A stretch of 64,000 nt of DNA from a virus. The translations under genes were made by a program, and so were the position numbers. The stretch's first letter is position 1; every line of letters starts with the position of its first letter. Of this stretch, positions 43,306-51,053 are shown piece by piece. Under the pieces are notes generated by a model that ran no database searches, was not told where the DNA came from, and saw nothing but the letters and a program-made list of their open reading frames with translations. The stretch spans positions 1 to 64,000 of the IMG/VR virus record IMGVR_UViG_3300001683_000016; one strand, written 5' to 3'.

Positions 43306-43595
43306 TTGCTTTCAATTATGTGAATCTGTTCTGTCCTCACGTGTGTATGTGCATATGAGCAGAATCCATACAGACTGTGCAGATTCACGGTGTGTGAATT
43401 GAAACCACCAAAATCAGTAGGCTCGCTTATGTGTGAGTGGACTGGTTGGCTGTCGCTCTCGTAGAAGAAGCAGTTTATTTTCTGAGTAGCACAGACTTAC
43501 CACCCGTATGGTTGGAGAGGATTCCGAGAGATACGCAAGGCGTATTCGAGATAAAGAATCCGAATCCAAGCCACGCGTAACGCTTACGCTAGACC
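43306..43595. other. Non-coding stretch upstream of U2
   Basis: No convincing gene on either strand. It contains TTCCGAGAGATACGCAAGG and its partial mirror, and a CGCGTAACGCTTACGCT segment related to the CATTACGC repeats at 44577-45060. Otherwise nothing recognised. Confidence 0.4.
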
Positions 43596-43627
43596 AAAAA
43601 AAATGCCCACCCCGCGAGTGCAGGGTG
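43596..43627 (-). terminator. Intrinsic-type terminator after U1
   Basis: On the minus strand CACCCTGC-ACTC-GCGGGGTG forms an 8-bp stem with one G-T pair, followed after GGCA by eight T. This is about 90 bases after the 43714 stop. A stem plus T-run is classical for bacteria; archaea terminate mainly on T-runs, so it could work either way. Confidence 0.65.
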
Positions 43628-43644
43628 AGCGTAATGGGTGCTGA

Positions 43645-43670
43645 CCCCCTGCGAGTGTACCCGCAGAGGG
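43645..43670. other. Second GC-rich hairpin near the U1 terminator
   Basis: CCCCCTGCG (43645-43653) pairs with CGCAGAGGG (43662-43670) as a 9-bp stem with one wobble. It lies between the U1 stop and the terminator. It might stabilise the 3' end. Confidence 0.5.
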
Positions 43671-43713
43671 CTTGTGTAATGCTACGAATCTCGTGTACTC
43701 GTGTGCTACTTGT

Positions 43714-44496
43714 TCACGATAGGAACTTAGCCATGTACGCCTTAGCGCCCTTGACTGTGCTTGCTTTGCTACCTAGTTGACGAGCCGCCGCGATGATTGC
43801 GTCGTCTGCACTCATGGCTGCATCACTTGTGATGGTGGTGTCTGCATCCACTTTCACGTATGTGCCTTGATACACGATTGCAAGTGCTAGTCTCTTTGCT
43901 TTCGTTTCTTTGTTCATCTTAAGGGTTGGCTGTCCGGTGTTCCACCAGTTAGCGCCAAAGTTGCATTTCTGAGCGCACCATAACTTTCGTGCTTTCTTCT
44001 CAGATACACATGCTCGACCTGCTCCTTCTTTGTCGGTTACGCCCTCTGCAAACCATACTCCGCCGTCTGCTTGTGCCTTAGCCAAGTCAACCTCACGCTT
44101 TGCGCTTTTGATGGCACGCTTGTCCTCTCTGCGTGCTCTGTTCAACCCGTATGCAAAGACGTTCACTTCGTTGCCTTTGTTCTTGCCACTCGTTAGAATG
44201 TGGGTCAGTTCCATGCCGTGAGCACTAGGTGTAAGACCTGATGCCGGTGACCAACCTGTACCTATGGTAGTTTGGCAAAAGCGTGCTAGTATGGCTAATG
44301 CTTGCTTAGGTGTGAGCGTGGTGTCTGCCACCTTCTCATCGTAGATGGGGTTAGGGTATGCACCTGTTACATCCCATCGCCCTATGCTCACCTTGGCTTT
44401 GCCTTTTCCTTTGCTGACAGCCATTAGGCTGCGCAAGAGCGTGGCAATACGCTCAATCATCGTTGTTTTCGCTACTGTATCATCAGTTGTCGTCAT
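43714..44496 (-). CDS. Hypothetical basic protein next to the intermodular repeats
   Basis: 260 residues from ATG 44496 (MTTTDDTVAK), with GTGGAGG upstream; an in-frame ATG inside the 22-bp element is less likely. Lys/Ala-rich, with ARREDKRAIKSAKREVDLAKAQ as a strongly basic helix and SADDAIIAAARQLGSKASTVKGAKAYMAKFLS as a possible C-terminal DNA-binding helix pair. No family recognised. Its place alone in U1 beside the CATTACGC repeats makes it a candidate origin-binding or regulatory protein. Base use is noticeably more GC-rich than in its neighbours. Confidence 0.55.
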   Translation of the reverse strand: MTTTDDTVAKTTMIERIATLLRSLMAVSKGKGKAKVSIGRWDVTGAYPNPIYDEKVADTTLTPKQALAILARFCQTTIGTGWSPASGLTPSAHGMELTHILTSGKNKGNEVNVFAYGLNRARREDKRAIKSAKREVDLAKAQADGGVWFAEGVTDKEGAGRACVSEKKARKLWCAQKCNFGANWWNTGQPTLKMNKETKAKRLALAIVYQGTYVKVDADTTITSDAAMSADDAIIAAARQLGSKASTVKGAKAYMAKFLS

Positions 44497-44520
44497 TTCA
44501 GATTCCTCCACACCCTCTTT

Positions 44521-44542
44521 CATTCATTGTTTAAGTAGTCAA
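44521..44542 (-). promoter_or_regulatory. 22-bp operon-boundary element, copy 1
   Basis: First copy, 24 nt before the U1 start. No gene precedes it on the minus strand, which argues that the element is a promoter-type signal and not only a 3'-end signal. Confidence 0.7.
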
Positions 44543-44576
44543 TGTGGATTGAAGCCAAGAAAGAAAGAAATGGTTA

Positions 44577-45060
44577 GCATTACGCGGGTGTGCATTATGC
44601 AAAGCATTACGCCTTGTGTATAAGAAGAGGCATTTTTGCCCCAACCATACGGGTGGGGAATCCAAAGCGGTGCAAAGGGCTGGCGCTAAAGCGTGCTAAG
44701 TGTGAGGCGCGTTATGCCTAGCAGTACAGCGTTTATAGTGCCGCGACTTAGGTGCTTACGTGCATAGGTAAACGTACAAGCGTTACGCAAGGCGTAACGT
44801 GCGTTAGTCAAGCATTACGCTAGATTAACATGGCATTACGCTAAGAGCGTAATGTCCGACAGGCTCGCAGTACCCCATTACGCTAGAGCATTACGCTGGC
44901 TTAGCCGGAGCATTAGCATTACGCTATTAGCATTACGCTCTTATAGCCACACACAGCGCTTGAGCAAAAAAAATATTTTTGGTAAAAAAGCCCCTGCGTG
45001 TCTCATATATACAACAGTCAAGGTTTTAACATTACGCCAACTAAATATAACATTACGCTG
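44577..45060. repeat. Iteron-like array of CATTACGC repeats in the intermodular region
   Basis: About a dozen copies of (A/G/C)CATTACGC(T) or close variants, at 44577, 44592 (CATTATGC), 44604, 44811, 44833, ~44876, 44888, ~44915, ~44929, ~45029 and ~45049, plus inverted AGCGTAATG at 44846 and GCGTTACGC/GCGTAACG at 44780-44799. No real gene is seen from 44543 to 45070. The array lies between the leftward and rightward blocks. Candidate replication origin or binding array for a switch regulator. Confidence 0.6.
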
Positions 45061-45070
45061 TCCGCTAATC

Positions 45071-45451
45071 ATGTCGGCGGCATTCGGTAATGCATGGAAT
45101 GTGCTCAAAGCGTTACCAAATCAGCAAGTTGAGATACCCGGTGCACGATATACTTCTCATGGGCCGCAGCCAGTAAAAACTATGCATCCGGGGATTGCTT
45201 CGTTGTTGGCGAGGAAGCCGGGTGCCAATATACAAAATCCTGATATGATTGATTCGCAAAATATGGAAATGCACATGAGTGGGGAAGAAAGGGGTGGTCC
45301 AGCGCAACTTTGGGACCCCGTTAATGAAAAAATGATAACATTACCTATGAGTGAATCGTCTATGTCTGATGTTCATATGAATGATTATGGCAAAAAGCCA
45401 AATTGGGCGCTTAACTCAGTAGGAAGATTGGCTAACGATGGTCAATCATAA
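45071..45451 (+). CDS. Tagged cassette protein 1, cargo unknown
   Basis: 126 residues, first rightward gene. Tag: MSAAFGNAWNVLKALP (F-x-x-A-W-x-x-L-K). Start ATG 45071 is chosen because it places the tag at the N-terminus, as in the next genes; the frame stays open further upstream into the repeat array, without support. The rest is Met/Pro/Asn-rich with no known domain. No strong ribosome-binding site is seen. Confidence 0.55.
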   Translation: MSAAFGNAWNVLKALPNQQVEIPGARYTSHGPQPVKTMHPGIASLLARKPGANIQNPDMIDSQNMEMHMSGEERGGPAQLWDPVNEKMITLPMSESSMSDVHMNDYGKKPNWALNSVGRLANDGQS

Positions 45452-45539
45452 GGTCCTAGATTCATTGGCGACTCATTTTTGTTCCATGTTAAAGAGTAAC
45501 GGGCGGCAGTTCAAAATAGAGTAACGCTATGTGAGGAGC

Positions 45540-46286
45540 ATGGTGGCAGCGTTCGACCAAGCGTGGGCTTTGCTGAAGGCAGTAGAGTTCGACCCTTATG
45601 CTAAGGACATAAAGGAGGCTCGCCCCTTCAAAGCATATCGTAGTATTCCGACGAAGTTCCTCGATGAGGTGCTTTCCGAAGGCATACAGCCAAGAAGTGT
45701 AGAGCCATGGACGGAAAGGATGCAGAGAAGCGGCCTCAAGCCTGAAACGAGCGCCAGCAAAGCCCATGTTTGGTCACCGAGTGACAAAGGAGTGTGGTCG
45801 TTCATGCATAAAAGAGGTGCTTTACCCAATACCAAAGGGCAACAAGAACTGAGAGAATCATGGCCTTATGCCCCTGTGAGTCATCCTGCTCTGTCTGCGC
45901 GGTATTTTGCTGATAACTTTAGTCGTCGGGCGGCAGAAATAGCAGAGACACCTGAACATATTAAAAGCAAAAAAATGCTTGATGGGGTAAAATCATCATC
46001 GACTATGCCCCCTCAGTCATTTTGGGACGAATATGCGAAACTGAATGACAATCTCCAACACTCGATAGTAGGTTCCACTATATTACCTCCGGGCAAGAGA
46101 TTCGAGGACTTGGATTGGCACAAGGGTCGTGACTATGCGACAAAACCTATACTAACGACAGACCCAATACCAGCGAGATATTTAGATGAGGCTATCCCGT
46201 TAGACTTTCAAGGAAACGAAATCCGTTATACACAAGGTAGTCGCATACCAGATAATTTTCGTAATGAATGGGGGTTTAACGAATGA
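45540..46286 (+). CDS. Tagged cassette protein 2, ADP-ribosyltransferase-like cargo
   Basis: 248 residues from ATG 45540, with GAGGAG just upstream. Tag: MVAAFDQAWALLKAVE. Cargo begins FKAYRSIPTKFLDEVLSEGIQP, which resembles the first strand and helix of ART-fold proteins (Y-R-x-x-P/T...I-x-x-x-G-I/L), and ends ILTTDPIPARYLDEAIPLDF, like the last ART strands. The catalytic residues are not certain. T4 packages ART enzymes (Alt) with an N-terminal targeting peptide, which is the model here; the comparison is inference. Confidence 0.4.
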   Translation: MVAAFDQAWALLKAVEFDPYAKDIKEARPFKAYRSIPTKFLDEVLSEGIQPRSVEPWTERMQRSGLKPETSASKAHVWSPSDKGVWSFMHKRGALPNTKGQQELRESWPYAPVSHPALSARYFADNFSRRAAEIAETPEHIKSKKMLDGVKSSSTMPPQSFWDEYAKLNDNLQHSIVGSTILPPGKRFEDLDWHKGRDYATKPILTTDPIPARYLDEAIPLDFQGNEIRYTQGSRIPDNFRNEWGFNE

Positions 46287-46927
46287 ACCCCTTCAACCAA
46301 GCGTGGCTTTTGCTGAAGTCCGAAATGCTGTTGTGGCCCAAACAACTCAACAATTACCGCAGCCCCGACTCTGCCAAGAGCAAGCCTGAATTGAGAATGC
46401 CGGGGCAGTTCAAGAAGCCGAGCGCAGCCGGATTCACTCAATTGTATCAGAAACCCGGTTTGGCTCGTTCATACGTGTCTCTTCCCAATATGGAACAACC
46501 GGGAAGTAGGATTGGTCTGAATAGCACTCTTAATGACCCCGCTATATCGGATAAGGACAAGGCAGGAGTCCAAGGAAGATATGATGAGCGTTTAGCCCAC
46601 AATGTGATGGGAACTGATGTACACGAGGATACGCATGTTGCGATGGATAGGATTGGGGAGACTTCGGACAATCCTTACCACAATGAGTTACCAGCCCACA
46701 TAGCAGAGACGCTTCAATTCACGAGAAGGCCGAGAGAAACGATAAACTCCAATGATGTGGTGCTTCAAGACCTCGATAGCGGCATGTCCCCTACTGAAGT
46801 CGCAGTCAAACGTGGAAAACAAGGAGCGATGATGCATCAACAGGTTAGTGGAACTGGACCCGATAATGGGATGTACACAACTGTAGGGCCGCAGAAGTTC
46901 ACCTATACGGGGGAACAGGGACAATGA
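46283..46927 (+). CDS. Tagged cassette protein 3, HExxH metallopeptidase-like cargo
   Basis: 214 residues. Tag MNPFNQAWLLLKSE at 1-14. HEDTH at 114-118 is a HExxH zinc motif, and NELPAHIAETL at 134-144 gives an acidic third ligand at usual gluzincin distance. A small zinc protease or toxin domain is likely. Start overlaps the preceding stop in ATGA. If packaged, it could act on host proteins on entry or on capsid precursors. Confidence 0.5.
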   Translation: MNPFNQAWLLLKSEMLLWPKQLNNYRSPDSAKSKPELRMPGQFKKPSAAGFTQLYQKPGLARSYVSLPNMEQPGSRIGLNSTLNDPAISDKDKAGVQGRYDERLAHNVMGTDVHEDTHVAMDRIGETSDNPYHNELPAHIAETLQFTRRPRETINSNDVVLQDLDSGMSPTEVAVKRGKQGAMMHQQVSGTGPDNGMYTTVGPQKFTYTGEQGQ

Positions 46928-47982
46928 ACCCCTTCGACCAAGCGTGGGTTTTGCTGAAACAAGAAGATAATAGAGATGAGATGATTGAAGGTGCATACCC
47001 TCACGAAACTCATTTGTGCAAACATTGTGGCTATCCCATCTATCACCATTGGCAACAAGGGCAAGGTGATGGAAGTCACCCACCGCAAGAGGTGTGGAGT
47101 GGTGAAGATGATGAAGGCGGAAACTGTTCAAGCCCAAGTGGATTTTGTGAGCCGGGAGAATCTCTCGGTAGGACATATCAAAGTGGTGAACCAATTGAGG
47201 CCACACCCGAATCGCACCCGAATCAAATCTACTTGAATGGGCGATTGGTTGATGCGAATGATTGGACAGACGAGCATGAAGCAGAAGTGAATGCTAACAA
47301 AGACCCGGAATCGGGCCAGCCGCTAGTCAATTGGAATGATACTTGGGATTGGAATAAGGATATTCAAACAGGCGAACCTATGGAAGTCGCTATGCGGTTG
47401 TTGAAGGATGATGACCCTCTGCAACATGTTGGGACATTTCTCAATCAATTAACACCGGATGATACGGGGGTTGAAAGATTAGGCGACCATACTGTTCACT
47501 TTGAAGGATTTACTGATATGTGCAATCTGTCAATCACACCTAATTGCCCTGCTGAACAATTACACCAAGAAGTGTGGGATGACTTTGATAAGCGACAAGG
47601 GCAAGAAGCCATCCATAGAGGTAAATGGGGTACGGAAGAAAACCCTACTATTTATTCTGTATATCATACACCGCAAGATGAGGTCAAAACAGGCGAACCT
47701 ATGGACATCGCCATGCGGTTGTTGAAGGGGCGTAACCTTTCACCAGCAGCACGTAAACACAAGTTGGAATACGATACAAAATACGAGTCTAACCCTAAAA
47801 GGGTCAAATATAGAGTTGACCTGAATCGTGAAAGACGGCGCAGGGGCATCTATGGTTCGGGCAACCGTAAAGATGTGAGTCATACCGAAGGTGGTAAACT
47901 CACCTTAGAAAACGAACACGATAATAGGGCTAGGCACTTTAAGGGTAAAGGCACACTTCGCAGAGTTAAGGTGAAGAAATGA
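46924..47982 (+). CDS. Tagged cassette protein 4 with two internal tags and HNH-like end
   Basis: 352 residues. N-terminal tag MNPFDQAWVLLKQE. CKHCGYPIYHHW at ~38-49 with later Cys suggests a zinc site. Internal copies GEPMEVAMRLLK (~151-162) and GEPMDIAMRLLK (~258-269) follow. The last ~75 residues (KRVKYRVDLNRERRRRGIYG, then DVSHTEGGKLTLENEHDNRA) are nearly the same as the end of the 960-residue protein at 51813; the conserved D, H, N and H residues give it an HNH-like look, though this is unproven. Looks like three cassettes fused into one frame. Confidence 0.6.
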   Translation: MNPFDQAWVLLKQEDNRDEMIEGAYPHETHLCKHCGYPIYHHWQQGQGDGSHPPQEVWSGEDDEGGNCSSPSGFCEPGESLGRTYQSGEPIEATPESHPNQIYLNGRLVDANDWTDEHEAEVNANKDPESGQPLVNWNDTWDWNKDIQTGEPMEVAMRLLKDDDPLQHVGTFLNQLTPDDTGVERLGDHTVHFEGFTDMCNLSITPNCPAEQLHQEVWDDFDKRQGQEAIHRGKWGTEENPTIYSVYHTPQDEVKTGEPMDIAMRLLKGRNLSPAARKHKLEYDTKYESNPKRVKYRVDLNRERRRRGIYGSGNRKDVSHTEGGKLTLENEHDNRARHFKGKGTLRRVKVKK

Positions 47983-48476
47983 ACCCCTTCAACCAAGCGT
48001 GGCTTTTGCTGAAGGCACCCATTTATGAAACAGGTATTCCCAACATCAATTTTGTTACACAAGGCCCATTTCCAGACCCTTTTTGGAGGGAAGAGGAAAA
48101 TGTATACGGCTACGTTCCTGATGACCCAAAAGGGAATGCGTATGGCTATTATGATGAAGGAAATGAGGTTGGGGAGATTCAACATATGACACCCGGTGAA
48201 TACGGAAAAATGACTACTGGTGAGGAAAAGGGTGGTATGTATGTTGACGCATTGGGAAGAAAAAAGTCTCCAAGAGAGTCAGATGACACTTTCTATCAAG
48301 AGTTGATGGATAGGGCACAAGCGGGAGAGAACGTCAAGTTCGGTATGCCGTATGTTTTTCCCGATTTTGAGCCTGAAACATATCATGATGGGAGACATAG
48401 AATGGCTGAACTCTTCGCTCGTGGTCATGGTGATACACCCTTACCAGTCAAAGTCATGAGGGGGACTCACGGATGA
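47979..48476 (+). CDS. Tagged cassette protein 5, ParB/sulfiredoxin-like cargo
   Basis: 165 residues. Tag MNPFNQAWLLLKAP. Near the C-terminus YHDGRHRMAELFARGHGDTP followed by LPVKVMRG matches the D-G-x-H-R-x2-A-x4-G core of the ParB/Srx fold used by ParB nuclease-like domains of phage polyvalent proteins. The fold can bind nucleotide; the activity is unknown. The middle is polar and unassigned. Confidence 0.45.
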   Translation: MNPFNQAWLLLKAPIYETGIPNINFVTQGPFPDPFWREEENVYGYVPDDPKGNAYGYYDEGNEVGEIQHMTPGEYGKMTTGEEKGGMYVDALGRKKSPRESDDTFYQELMDRAQAGENVKFGMPYVFPDFEPETYHDGRHRMAELFARGHGDTPLPVKVMRGTHG

Positions 48477-48946
48477 ACCCCTTTGACCGAGCGTGGGCTT
48501 TGCTCAAACAAGATACGCGTCAAAGTACGTTAGGTGAGTATCATCCTGATTTTCCTTCCCCATATGGCGATGTGAAGTATTACCATGGGACAACAGTAGA
48601 GCCAGCGTCGAGAATTAACTTTGAAGGGTTGAAGCCGACGGAACCTTCCACGCTAGGGTGGAATCGAAAACTAAGTGGAATGTTTCCTAAAGGTGTATAT
48701 GCAACCGATAATAAAGATGTAGCAGCCGATTATGCCCACACGAGAGGGCAAAATAGGAATCAACAGGGTCGAATATTTGGAATAAGGGAAGGGGCACCCC
48801 AACAAGCAAATCCTACAACGCCGTTAACGCCGAATGCGCCCGATAACGTATTTCGATATGACGAAAAAATACCGAGACAGTATCTTACTCCGGTAGATTA
48901 CCCAAGTGAGAAACTTGTCCCATATTTTAGGTACGGAGATGAGTGA
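48473..48946 (+). CDS. Tagged cassette protein 6, ADP-ribosyltransferase/PT-like cargo
   Basis: 157 residues. Tag MNPFDRAWALLKQD followed by TRQSTL, also found after an internal tag in the 960-residue protein. YYHGTT at 36-41, then EGLKP, and GVYATDN...AADYA at 74-87 follow the H-Y-[EQ]-like ART/phosphotransferase pattern (Y-H-G-T...G-x-Y-x-T...A-x-x-Y-A). Likely an ART-superfamily domain modifying a host target. An acidic catalytic residue could not be placed with certainty. Confidence 0.55.
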   Translation: MNPFDRAWALLKQDTRQSTLGEYHPDFPSPYGDVKYYHGTTVEPASRINFEGLKPTEPSTLGWNRKLSGMFPKGVYATDNKDVAADYAHTRGQNRNQQGRIFGIREGAPQQANPTTPLTPNAPDNVFRYDEKIPRQYLTPVDYPSEKLVPYFRYGDE

Positions 48947-49795
48947 ATGAGTGACTTCTCCATTTACGAAGTTGGTCCACGCGACGGTCTACAGAGCGCC
49001 GACACAATAACATCAACATATGACAAAGTAACCCTGATACGAAAAATTGCTAAGGCCGGTATCAAAAATATCGAAGTTGGCTCAATGGTCAATCCTGACA
49101 GAGTTCCTAATATGGCCGATAGCGATGTGGTTTTTCTCAAGGTTCAAGATTTAGCGCCTGAGCACAATCTCGGTGTCTTAGTGCCTAATCGCAGGGGAGT
49201 TGAGAGAGGAAAGGCTGTAGGTGTGGAAAAGTTCAATATTTTTTTCTCGCCGTCCAACTTTTTCAATGTCAATAACTTCGGAAAGAGCCTAAATACGATT
49301 TTTGCTGAATATTGTGGTGCATTAGACGGAATCCGACCCGAAAACGTTAGAGTATACCTTTCTACAGCCTTTGGATGTCCCATAATAGGTGAAATACCGC
49401 AAGAAGATATGTTAAAAACCATGGAATGGGCTAATACGCTGGGTGATACTATCGTTTTGTCTGATACAATTGGCAATGCTAACCCGTCCTTAATTCGTAA
49501 AGTGATGCGTTTAACTGACAGAAAAATAGATGCTAAGATAGCACTACATCTACATCATGGATTTAGAGAGGGTAGAATGTATGATAACTTGTCTGCTGGC
49601 TTTGATTGTGGGATAACTCAGTTCGATTCAAGCATTGGTGGGATGGGCGGATGTCCGTTTATACCGGGTTCAGGGGGCAATTTAGCCACTGAACAATTAG
49701 TACGCTGGGGTAGTAAAGAGAATCTTGATTGTGGTGTTACGATTAAAGATTTAGAACCGCTAATGAAGTTTGTAAATACTAGAATAAAAGTATAG
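48947..49795 (+). CDS. HMG-CoA lyase-like DRE-TIM metallolyase
   Basis: 282 residues, the usual length. HMG-CoA lyase splits 3-hydroxy-3-methylglutaryl-CoA into acetyl-CoA and acetoacetate. Visible residues: EVGPRDGLQ (8-16) with catalytic R and D, STAFGCPIIGEI, SDTIGNANPS, the metal HLHH in IALHLHH, and GGMGGCPFIPG followed by SGGNLATE, which holds the active-site Cys loop. It starts right after cassette 6 with GAGTGAATG and has no tag. Archaeal lipids are built from HMG-CoA through mevalonate, so this enzyme could drain that pathway or feed acetyl-CoA; both are inference. Other DRE-TIM aldolases are less likely because of the GGCPFxPG loop. Confidence 0.85.
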   Translation: MSDFSIYEVGPRDGLQSADTITSTYDKVTLIRKIAKAGIKNIEVGSMVNPDRVPNMADSDVVFLKVQDLAPEHNLGVLVPNRRGVERGKAVGVEKFNIFFSPSNFFNVNNFGKSLNTIFAEYCGALDGIRPENVRVYLSTAFGCPIIGEIPQEDMLKTMEWANTLGDTIVLSDTIGNANPSLIRKVMRLTDRKIDAKIALHLHHGFREGRMYDNLSAGFDCGITQFDSSIGGMGGCPFIPGSGGNLATEQLVRWGSKENLDCGVTIKDLEPLMKFVNTRIKV

Positions 49796-49807
49796 CGTTA
49801 ATAGCAA

Positions 49808-50629
49808 TCATGCTACGGCGACCTGCCCGCCAGTTCCTGTACTGGCTTTTGCTCGACCTGCTGATGACAAATCTTCAATTCTTTTCATTTCGGCTTGTTG
49901 TTTGGCTTGATTTTGCTGTTTATGCTGTTCTAGTTGATTAAAACCGTATGCGCCTGTTGCTGACGCTACGCCAATTGGAGTGTTAGTTTTTTGACTATCG
50001 TCGTAATTTTTCTGCGCATCTTGCAATTTTTCATTCATTTTATCGCTTTGTGATTGAGCGGCATTGACATTTTGTTGAGCGATATTTTCGGTTTCATAAG
50101 CATCCATTACTTCGGGTGTAAAAGAGGTTTGACCAGTATCAAAGCCTGTACCTTCTGTTAGTTTGGTAGTTTCCATACTCGGTGTTTCTGTCGCTGCATC
50201 TTCTGCTCTTTGTGATAATTGTCCAAACGGATTATTTTCACCCGATTGAGATTCAAAGCCTGTACCACCATATTGTGTTAAGTCTGCATCTTCACCGGGC
50301 AAATCCGCAAATCTTTTCTTTGCTGCTCCACTTTTATAATTAGGACCGCGAGAATAGGAAACACGCCCTGCTTGTCCAGTCGTCATTGATGCTGTTTGTG
50401 CAGCCTTACTTGCATCGCGTGCAGCCTTCAAACCTTTCCCCGCTTGCGCTGCTTTTCTCCCAGCCAATAATGCTCTACCACCTTGAACTCCGACCATAGC
50501 ACCTCTTGCCGCAGCACCTGCTGCTAGTGAAGCGCCACCCGTAAAAGGTGCAGCCAGTATAGAGGCTGCTGTTAATGCAGTTCCTAATTTACCTTTCACC
50601 ACTAAAACAGAAGGTGTGGCGGCTCCCAT
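49808..50629 (-). CDS. Lone leftward Ala/Gly/Gln-rich protein within the rightward block
   Basis: 273 residues from ATG 50629 (MGAATPSVL), with GGTGGGAGT just upstream; a GTG start at 50713 is possible. A hydrophobic Ala/Gly stretch (LGTALTAASILAAPFTGGASLAAGAAAR, about 13-40) could cross a membrane. Later parts are Gln/Ser/Lys-rich helices (QQNVNAAQSQSDKMNEKLQD). Typical of a minor virion or pore-forming protein. It lies opposite to all surrounding genes, convergent with the HMG-CoA lyase. Confidence 0.55.
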   Translation of the reverse strand: MGAATPSVLVVKGKLGTALTAASILAAPFTGGASLAAGAAARGAMVGVQGGRALLAGRKAAQAGKGLKAARDASKAAQTASMTTGQAGRVSYSRGPNYKSGAAKKRFADLPGEDADLTQYGGTGFESQSGENNPFGQLSQRAEDAATETPSMETTKLTEGTGFDTGQTSFTPEVMDAYETENIAQQNVNAAQSQSDKMNEKLQDAQKNYDDSQKTNTPIGVASATGAYGFNQLEQHKQQNQAKQQAEMKRIEDLSSAGRAKASTGTGGQVAVA

Positions 50630-50789
50630 ACTCCCACCTGTATTGCGGTGATGATGAGTGGTATGGAAAGAAGAAGTTGCAACAACTTGAACCTGCGGAA
50701 AGGGAACCACCACGAATACAGCACGAAGCGTAACATATTAGAAGTATCGCACTAGTAGAGAAGGTGTTAGCAGTACGGCGGAGAGCAAA

Positions 50790-51053
50790 ATGAAACCAAT
50801 AGATGCAGCAATAAAACTTCTAAAATCTACCCCTTCTTCTCAAGTCGCTATGCAACACGATATGCCTTCTTACATGGAAGAAGCGCTAAATCAAAGCGGT
50901 AAAACTCGTTCTGATAGCCGAAAAAAGAAAGACAAGGCTACAAAGTTACGTCAAAAAATAGACGACCATGAAGAAGATTCGCAAATAATTGATTTCTATA
51001 GACAGAATCACCCTGAGTGGTTTGATTCATTTAGAGGTGGCGAAGGTGAGTAA
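50790..51053 (+). CDS. Tagged cassette protein 7, small
   Basis: 87 residues. Tag MKPIDAAIKLLKST, with I for F/M and W. The rest is charged and helical (KTRSDSRKKKDKATKLRQK) with an acidic end. No enzyme motif. Confidence 0.55.
   Translation: MKPIDAAIKLLKSTPSSQVAMQHDMPSYMEEALNQSGKTRSDSRKKKDKATKLRQKIDDHEEDSQIIDFYRQNHPEWFDSFRGGEGE

Larger units (their letters stand above)
45540..48507 (+). repeat. DNA-level repeats at cassette starts
   Basis: About 35 bp are nearly identical at the start codons of the genes at 46283, 46924, 47979 and 48473 (ATGAACCCCTT-y-rACC, then AAGCGTGG-C/G-TTTTGCTGAA), and from base 13 on at 45540. Because each ATG also overlaps the previous TGA, the repeats mark exact cassette joints. 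Confidence 0.75.

Noticed and set aside
43206-43388. 60-residue ORF on the minus strand
   Set aside because: It runs through palindromic element B, has no ribosome-binding site and no sensible protein pattern.
5998-44542. 22-bp repeats as a CRISPR array
   Set aside because: Copies are 0.8-11 kb apart, each between genes; no spacers or cas genes. The Cas4-like nuclease sits in a replication operon.
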